In this document: positions 32,301-35,353 of the stretch, piece by piece
Numbering within the stretch: position 1 is the first letter of the stretch
Layout: each line of letters opens with the position of its first letter
NCBI GenBank assembly: GCA_016292575.1
Contig: JAEDIH010000004.1
Span: 1 to 35,353 of the forward strand
Source: Clostridiaceae bacterium
GTDB taxonomy: Bacteria; Bacillota; Clostridia; Oscillospirales; Acutalibacteraceae
Direction: 5' to 3'
Length of the DNA: 35,353 bases
Program-made: the position numbers and the translations under genes
The notes under the pieces: model-generated
Database searches by the model: none
What the model was told of the DNA's origin: nothing
What the model saw: the letters and a program-made list of their open reading frames with translations, nothing else

Positions 32301-33723
32301 TGTTCAGCGTGTTCTGATCAAGGCGTATTGTCTGCGCAGTATCCGCAACGCGGACATAGGCTGTTTTTGAAATATTGCTGCCGTCCTTGGTTTTTGCGGT
32401 AATTGTGCAGACTCCGCGGTTCCGCGGTCTGAGCGTTCCGTCGCTTGAAACATCGCAGACATTCTTGCTGCTGGTTGACCATTCAATAACCTGATAGCCT
32501 GCGTCCTTGGGGGTCACCGAGGCAATTATTTTTTCATTAGCGGCACTCGGAGAAATGACGACCCTTTCCGGCGAAAGGGAAATTGCGGTAATCTTCGGCT
32601 TGACTTCAACCCTGAACGAGCCGCTAAGTCCGCTGCCGTCCGTTGTTGTGTATGTAACGGTGGCCGTGCCGACCTTGAGATACTTCACTGTTGCAAAAGC
32701 AATGGAATCAACAATACCGTTCGCAGTAACCGAAACCACGGCCGGGTTGGAGCTTGTCCACTTAAGCTCCTTGATGCTTGCGCTTGAGGGCAGCACCTTG
32801 ACCTCAACCTTCTTTTCGCTGTCAACAACTGCGGGAGCAAGCAGTCCGCCGTCCGAAACGGTCTGCGGCTCAAGCTTTGTAATTTTGATAAGCTCTCCGA
32901 CGGTGACCGAGCAGCTTGACCTGACCGTGGTGCTGCCGGACTTCACCTCAACCGAAACAGTTGTGGAGCCCTGACTGTGGGCGGTAACAGTTCCGTCCTG
33001 AGAAACCGAGGCCACAGCCGGGAAATCCGACATCCAGGTGACGGAGTCGATTCTTTCGGTAATGGAAGCGTCGCTGTCCGCGCCGTAGGTAAGGTATGAA
33101 AGCTTTACGGTCTGACCGGGATACATCGTTTGTGAGGACTTTGAGATCTGAACGCTTTTAAGCGGATTTTTAACCGTTATAAAGTGAGTGCTTGTGTGAT
33201 TGTTTGAAGAGGCTGTTACGCTGACGGGAGAGGAGGAGTATTTTTTAATCTGAACAACGCCGCTTGCGGATACGCTTACAACACTTTCATCGCTTGTTCT
33301 CCACGAAACGGGATCTGCGGCGTTTTCGGGCACAAGTGCGGCGGTGAGCGCAACGCTGTCGCCGACATTGGCAACATCGGTTCCCCTGACGGTGATATCA
33401 AGGGTGTGATACTTAACGCTTCTGAACGCGGCGTCGAGCCACCTTTCGGCAAGAGTTATTGTATCTTCGCTGCTGCTCGGATTAGCAAGTACGTTCTGCG
33501 CAGAGTGATACGCATCCTTAAACGAATCAAAGGCAGAATCTTTGACAAACTTCACTTCCCATTCAGACTCCGGCGGAATTGAGCTGACAAGAGCCTGAAG
33601 CGTTGTCATATCCGCCGCAGACGCGGTCACAGCCGCAAGAAGTCCGCTTTCGGCAGGAACGCACAGCGTTGCCGAAAGAAGCATTAAAAAGCAAAGGATA
33701 AACGAAACAATTCTTTTCTTCAT
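26353..33723 (-). CDS. Giant secreted protein with about 28 tandem Big2 (bacterial Ig-like) domains
   Basis: A 2456-residue exported protein. The signal peptide is about residues 1-36 (cut near ASA). Residues about 40-105 form a helical segment with LQALVSSIPPESEW and AYHSAQNVLANPSSS, reminiscent of FIVAR-type modules. From about 108 to the end I count 28 repeats of about 82 residues in the Big2 pattern: V..I.L...., T.SP..A..K.VTW.SSN..VATV...GVVTAV..G.A.ITA.T.DG...A.C.VTV. Repeats 1-3 diverge most. No LPXTG motif, SLH, dockerin or C-terminal membrane helix follows; the protein stops at the end of the last repeat (DTCRVTVK). It is probably a fibre-like surface or secreted adhesin or scaffold, but how it is held to the cell is unknown. 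AAAGGAG precedes the start, with its own consensus promoter. Confidence 0.92.
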   Translation of the reverse strand: MKKRIVSFILCFLMLLSATLCVPAESGLLAAVTASAADMTTLQALVSSIPPESEWEVKFVKDSAFDSFKDAYHSAQNVLANPSSSEDTITLAERWLDAAFRSVKYHTLDITVRGTDVANVGDSVALTAALVPENAADPVSWRTSDESVVSVSASGVVQIKKYSSSPVSVTASSNNHTSTHFITVKNPLKSVQISKSSQTMYPGQTVKLSYLTYGADSDASITERIDSVTWMSDFPAVASVSQDGTVTAHSQGSTTVSVEVKSGSTTVRSSCSVTVGELIKITKLEPQTVSDGGLLAPAVVDSEKKVEVKVLPSSASIKELKWTSSNPAVVSVTANGIVDSIAFATVKYLKVGTATVTYTTTDGSGLSGSFRVEVKPKITAISLSPERVVISPSAANEKIIASVTPKDAGYQVIEWSTSSKNVCDVSSDGTLRPRNRGVCTITAKTKDGSNISKTAYVRVADTAQTIRLDQNTLNIKVSQAAALKATVVTASGSYYDDVSWSSGNTKVATVDQNGVVKGLYPGVTTIKALALDGSGIFNVCTVTVTADVTGIDIPASAVVGVNETKKLSVKISPEYASNKNVTWRSNDTSVVDVASDGTLTGKKVGTASVICTSVNGGFSDVCEVSVVIPETAVAVSPQTKTVEAGSSFGLTATVLPTSATLRTVSWKSSDEKVAVVDSNGIVTAVAGGKCKITATTGYKAYTASCDLTVTQKASGVTVEPDAIEIYKTQKYTLKASVTPSTATNKAVTWESSNQSIAVVSSAGVVTGVENGTAIITVKTVDGGYKAQCTVVVSDKISVTGIRLNEKSITVNKNQVYVLDATVSPTNASNKTVIWKSNAPSIATVDQNGVVRGIANGTAVITASTQDGNYEAKCTVVVSQTVTGVTLNSVSARIKIGMSYTLKANIVPADAQNKNVKWESSNPAVATVNAYGVVTGRTAGTTTIICTTVEGGKTAYCNITVYTAVTGIKINSRKITVAKGARTIVTATVLPETADDREYTWSSKDESVATVSASGQVTGKKIGTTIITATSHEGKFKANCIVEVVQLATDVTLNLSSLTLDSGVSKVVEAKIKPSNASNQTIKWSSSNKNVAAVTSKGDRNGTVKAVSAGTAIITATSGDGNASASFRVTVTQKITKITFAQKTFTVKAGVKTKLQYTIAPANATNKKITWSSSNKKIATVSSSGVVNGVAAGTVKITAKTPDGRVKATCSVKVTMPVKSVKMSRSSMTLGIGKTAALSAVVSPKTATNKAVTWKSSNYDVADVSSTGKVTAKKLGYAVITATTKDGSFKCTCRVNVVRSVTGIKLDILKKTVEPGESFDLNYTIKPSNPTNPNVKWSTSNKKVATVTQDGEVRAVGKGEAKITVTTVDGGFTSVCTVKVVIRVTGVSLNRDEITLTPGKEAVLKAKVRPSGASDKSVTWRSSNSKVASVNSKGVVTAKKAGEAEITVKTKDGSFKDSCTVSVEVYPSSLRLKKDSYTVKSDKSVRIGYTILPADTTEKSLTWSSSNRKIATVNSKGVVTGVKGGKVTITAKTVNGIKASCTVTVIQAPSKVLLSASSLSVYEGASRTLKATVLPKSALNKAVKWSSSNTKVATVSKDGVVKAVSVGTATITAKAVDGGKKAVCTVNVLRHTKSVELNVSAINLKAGQTGTLIATVLPANASNKKVIWTSSNTKVATVSAAGVIKAVSGGQAVITATTAEGKKTAKCTVNVSVPVTGVTFPVSAVSVADTAKTTVFAKVLPENAGNKKLIWTSGDNSVFTVDANGVITGVSVGKAVLTVKTQEGGFTASVPVTVYRGAKLISLNKNSTSLEIGATVTLSGTVSPEDAAYRTITWESSDKSVATVDSNGVVKALKGGKAVITASVENGRVKSSCEVTVIQHVTSVAFSSSSVSLFRGKTAVLSAVVSPANATNKTVLWTSSNPAVASVSEKGVVTAVSKGSADITARTQDGNLTAVCKVTVSVPVEKIVLSTAKAYLAVGESLKPNVTVTPADADSTALVWKSSNEKAAVVDVNGNIRAVAVGKADITVSAKGSAATAKLSVDVVVPATGITLTGVKSTVFAGEKFTLKAQIAPTTATYKNAVFKTSNAKVASVSSTGVVTGVGAGECTITVSSQCGRASKSFKLTVKQKATGIKLSKTTLALEAGESATLTAEVLPATATNKTVTWVSSNALVASVANGTVKAVKAGTAVITVKSSDGVSAKCTVTVSKHAESVKFEKDAYTIENTKSLTLKSTVLPAETSFKTLTYTSSDTKVAVVAANGVVTAKSVGTATISAKTMDGVVGICRVTVIQSPTKLTVTPTAKTINEGAKLTLSVAMEPTTVTSKELVWSSSNTKVATVDQNGVVTAVAKGTATITVKSKTNTAVSASCAITVNRKVTGINIKEETLSLTTTSKAVKLNYEVLPAGASNQTVTWKTSDAKVAVVSGGVVTPKGKGTAIISAVTADGSFVDTCRVTVK

Positions 33724-33792
33724 GATTTGAATACTCCTTTATACAGCGTGAAATAAAAACCCGATTAGCTATGTTCTGAGTTAATGATTCGT

Positions 33793-33814
33793 ATTGCGCC
33801 TAAAAAAGGGCGCA
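33793..33814 (-). promoter_or_regulatory. Hairpin in the leader of the Big2 protein gene
   Basis: TTGCGCC (33793-33799) and GGCGCAA (33808-33814) form a 7-bp stem with an A/T loop, about 15-40 bases after the predicted start of the minus-strand transcript. No T-run follows on that strand, so it is probably a 5' mRNA structure rather than a terminator. The rest of the 230-base gap holds the two back-to-back promoters. Confidence 0.45.
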
Positions 33815-33836
33815 AAAAACAATTATAGATGGTAAT

Positions 33837-33865
33837 ATTATACCGAAAAAGAACGGCAATGTCAA
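33837..33865 (-). promoter_or_regulatory. Consensus sigma-A promoter of the Big2 protein gene
   Basis: On the minus strand TTGACA (33860-33865), 17 bases, TATAAT (33837-33842): a perfect consensus. Start near 33830, giving a leader of about 107 bases. Such a promoter suggests strong housekeeping expression of this very large product. Confidence 0.88.
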
Positions 33866-33881
33866 CCTTATTGCGGCGATG

Positions 33882-33910
33882 TTGAATTTTTTTACAATTT
33901 ATAGTATAAT
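33882..33910 (+). promoter_or_regulatory. Sigma-A promoter of the exonuclease III gene
   Basis: TTGAAT (33882-33887), 17 bases, TATAAT (33905-33910). It is divergent from the Big2 gene promoter, with 16 bases between the two -35 boxes. Confidence 0.8.
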
Positions 33911-33952
33911 GTTAACCGACCCGAAACAAAACCCAAAGGAGCGTAACCTGTA

Positions 33953-34711
33953 ATGAAAAAGTTTGTATCATGGAACGTCAACGGAATCAGAGCCTGCGTC
34001 CAAAAGGGCTTTTCCGAAGTATTCAAGACCCTTGACGCCGACATCTTCTGCCTCCAGGAAACAAAGCTGCAGCAGGGGCAGATTGACCTTGAGCTTGACG
34101 GCTACCACCAGTACTGGAACTATGCAGAAAGGAAAGGCTACTCCGGAACGGCAATTTTTACAAAGGAAAAGCCTCTTGCCGTTTTCAACGGAATGGATAT
34201 TGCCGAACACGACACGGAGGGTCGGCTGATTACGCTTGAGTTTGAAAATTATTACTTCCTTACCTGTTATACACCCAATGCCCAAGACGGACTTAAAAGG
34301 CTGGATTACAGAATGAAATGGGAGGACGATTTCAGGGAATATCTTCTCTCCCTGGACAAGACCAAGCCCGTCATCTTCTGCGGTGACCTCAATGTTGCCC
34401 ACAACGAGATTGACCTCAAAAACCCAAAGACCAACCGTGGGAATCCCGGCTTTTCGGACGAGGAAAGGGGAAAATTTTCGCTTCTTCTTGAAAGCGGCTT
34501 CACCGACTCCTTCCGCCATCTTTATCCGGACACGGAAAACGCCTATTCCTGGTGGAGCTATCGCTTCAAGGCGCGCGAAAAGAACGTGGGCTGGCGTATT
34601 GACTATTTTATTGTTTCAAACCGCATTGCAGATAAGATTAAAGAAGCAAGGATACATTCCGAAATTTTCGGCTCCGACCACTGCCCTGTTGAGCTTGAAA
34701 TTGATGTGTAA
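33953..34711 (+). CDS. exoA: Exodeoxyribonuclease III / AP endonuclease (ExoA/XthA family)
   Basis: A 252-residue base-excision repair enzyme that cleaves at abasic sites and removes 3' blocks. Family motifs in order: FVSWNVNGIRA (3-13), DIFCLQETKLQ with the metal-binding Glu, GYSGTAIF, GDLNVAHNEIDL (catalytic Asp and Asn), NVGWRIDYFIVSN, and the C-terminal SDHCPVELEI with the catalytic His. Length is normal. AAAGGAG is 11 bases before the ATG. It is monocistronic, since a 5S rRNA promoter follows. An AT-rich inverted repeat after the stop (34712-34721 / 34737-34746) has no T-run. Confidence 0.96.
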   Translation: MKKFVSWNVNGIRACVQKGFSEVFKTLDADIFCLQETKLQQGQIDLELDGYHQYWNYAERKGYSGTAIFTKEKPLAVFNGMDIAEHDTEGRLITLEFENYYFLTCYTPNAQDGLKRLDYRMKWEDDFREYLLSLDKTKPVIFCGDLNVAHNEIDLKNPKTNRGNPGFSDEERGKFSLLLESGFTDSFRHLYPDTENAYSWWSYRFKAREKNVGWRIDYFIVSNRIADKIKEARIHSEIFGSDHCPVELEIDV

Positions 34712-34749
34712 GTTTTTCAAAAATATTTCAAAAAACTTTGAAAAACCCC

Positions 34750-34778
34750 TTGACAAAACCAAGGTGTTCCTCTATAAT
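34750..34778 (+). promoter_or_regulatory. Consensus promoter of the 5S rRNA gene
   Basis: TTGACA (34750-34755), 17 bases, TATAAT (34773-34778). Start near 34785, about 30 bases before the mature 5S end, so a short precursor is made from a dedicated promoter. Confidence 0.9.
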
Positions 34779-34816
34779 AGCAATCACTGAAACGCAAGTG
34801 CGAACAACACTGCGAA

Positions 34817-34932
34817 GTCGGTGTCTTTAGCGATGAGGGTCCACCCGTTCCCATCCCGAACACGGCAGTTAAGCTCATCAGTGCTGAAAATACTTGGTTG
34901 GAAGCGACCCGGGAAGATAAGGCGATGCCGAC
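34817..34932 (+). rRNA. rrf: 5S ribosomal RNA (orphan copy)
   Basis: About 116 nt. The terminal helix GTCGGTGTC (34817-34825) / GATGCCGAC (34924-34932) closes the molecule. The conserved core CCCGTTCCCATCCCGAACACGG-type loop and AAGCTCATCAG, then GGGAAGATAAGGC, are clear 5S landmarks. No 16S, 23S or tRNA gene is beside it: exoA is upstream and a protein gene downstream. It is therefore a stand-alone copy with its own promoter and terminator. End points may be off by a few bases. Confidence 0.93.
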
Positions 34933-34944
34933 ACAATGAAAATT

Positions 34945-34970
34945 AACCGCAGTTATCTGCGGTTTTTTGT
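34945..34970 (+). terminator. Terminator of the 5S rRNA gene
   Basis: AACCGCAG (34945-34952) pairs with CTGCGGTT (34957-34964) around TTAT, followed by TTTTTTG and a further T-run. Confidence 0.9.
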
Positions 34971-35026
34971 TTTTTCCCTGATTAGCACGGCAAAAAATGT
35001 GCCAAAAATGCAGTGAGGTGATTTTG

Positions 35027-35221
35027 ATGGAGAACAAAGGCGGAAGAGTTGTTTTCATGCCGGATATCGAATACAAGGCATGGGTCAACAAAAACAGGGA
35101 ACTTCTTTCCGAGATCATCAAAAGCGGTCAGGTTTCCACCGCATGGCTCAGAAAGGGCGAAAACAAAAAGTTCCTCGTGCGCTATTTCCATGAGTGCGGC
35201 TACACAATCAGTATTGACTGA
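35027..35221 (+). CDS. Small protein of unknown function (64 residues)
   Basis: A short soluble-looking protein with mixed charge, MENKGGRVVFMPDIEYKAW... ending CGYTISID; no signal peptide or membrane segment. The start ATG 35027 is chosen for the ribosome site GAGGTGAT eight bases upstream. An in-frame ATG at 34997 lacks one. I recognise no family. The repeated aromatic/basic pattern (YKAWVNKNRE, WLRKGENKKF, VRYFHECGY) could fit a small nucleic-acid or peptide-binding domain, but that is speculation. It is followed after 19 bases by the next gene on the same strand, so they may be co-transcribed. Confidence 0.72.
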   Translation: MENKGGRVVFMPDIEYKAWVNKNRELLSEIIKSGQVSTAWLRKGENKKFLVRYFHECGYTISID

Positions 35222-35240
35222 CGAAAGGAGCGGACAAGAA

Positions 35241-35353
35241 ATGAAAAAATCTCCGAACAAAGCTTTTATAAAAAAGATAAAAAAATGCCGCTTTGCCGTC
35301 AACCTTGCCGCGGCGGCAATAGTCCTTGCTTTCACAATCTATAACATGATTCC
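35241..35353 (+). CDS. N-terminus of a membrane or exported protein (cut by the window end)
   Basis: ATG 35241 follows AAAGGAG and opens a frame to the window edge (37 full codons). The start is strongly basic (MKKSPNKAFIKKIKKC), followed by a hydrophobic stretch over about residues 18-36 (FAVNLAAAAIVLAFTIYNMI): a signal peptide or membrane anchor with the N-terminus inside. The remainder is outside the window, so the function is unknown. Confidence 0.7.
   Translation, partial: MKKSPNKAFIKKIKKCRFAVNLAAAAIVLAFTIYNMI

Noticed and set aside
26552..33000. Many long open frames on the plus strand opposite the Big2 gene (up to about 295 codons)
   Set aside because: They are shadows produced by the regular codon pattern of the repeats: no ribosome sites, hydrophobic low-complexity products rich in V, T and A, and the minus strand has one uninterrupted 2456-codon frame with signal peptide and clear domains.
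34712..34746. Inverted repeat GTTTTTCAAA / TTTGAAAAAC after exoA as a terminator
   Set aside because: The stem is AT-only apart from two pairs and no T-run follows, so it is at best a weak structure before the 5S promoter.
34982..35335. Minus-strand frame of 117 codons at the right end
   Set aside because: It overlaps two plus-strand genes with good ribosome sites and has none of its own.
1..35353. CRISPR arrays, integrases, complete insertion sequences, prophage genes
   Set aside because: No regularly spaced direct repeats of CRISPR size, no transposase or integrase motifs, and no phage structural genes were found. The only regular repeats are the protein-coding Big2 units.

Overview
The window looks like chromosome of a clostridial Firmicute, most likely a gut Oscillospirales/Ruminococcaceae-type organism. 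This rests on strong AGGAGG-type ribosome sites, many near-consensus sigma-A promoters, a CIRCE heat-shock operator, tRNA genes with an encoded CCA end, and gene families typical of Clostridia. The species cannot be fixed from sequence alone. Base composition is moderate, except for a visibly AT-richer block at about 23.5-26.2 kb.

Layout: (1) 1-69, the 3' end of a tRNA with its terminator. (2) 227-889 (-), a small alarmone synthetase, divergent from (3) a large purine operon, 1353-14768 (+): purE-purC-purF-purM-purN-purO-type IMP cyclohydrolase-AICAR transformylase-purD-large purL-fhs-deoxyinosine glycosylase. It has a consensus promoter, an attenuator-like double hairpin and a ZTP riboswitch in its leader. 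Ten tightly packed genes cover most of the route from PRPP to IMP and the formyl-folate supply (purB and purK are not here). The eleventh, a repair glycosylase, would remove deoxyinosine from DNA. (4) 14731-14799, a small MITE-like palindrome that forms the end of the glycosylase gene. (5) htpG under a perfect CIRCE operator. (6) 16850-17245, a compact type I toxin-antitoxin-like locus with a 31-residue membrane peptide and a convergent antisense RNA. (7) A LysR regulator, then a branched-chain amino-acid type ABC transporter (substrate-binding lipoprotein, two permeases, two ATPases).

(8) 23488-26224 (-), an AT-rich accessory cluster: sigma-70/ECF-like factor, a membrane protein placed like an anti-sigma factor, a secreted matrixin-like metalloprotease with an unusual third zinc-ligand position, and a secreted protein of unknown function. 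(9) 26353-33723 (-), one giant secreted protein of 2456 residues built from about 28 tandem Big2 (bacterial Ig-like) domains. (10) Exodeoxyribonuclease III, an orphan 5S rRNA gene with its own promoter and terminator, a 64-residue unknown protein, and the start of a membrane protein cut by the window end.

The least ordinary parts are the toxin-antitoxin-like locus with its duplicated promoter, the double-element purine leader, the sigma/protease cluster, the giant Big2 protein and the MITE-like palindrome. No phage, CRISPR array, integrase or complete insertion sequence was seen.
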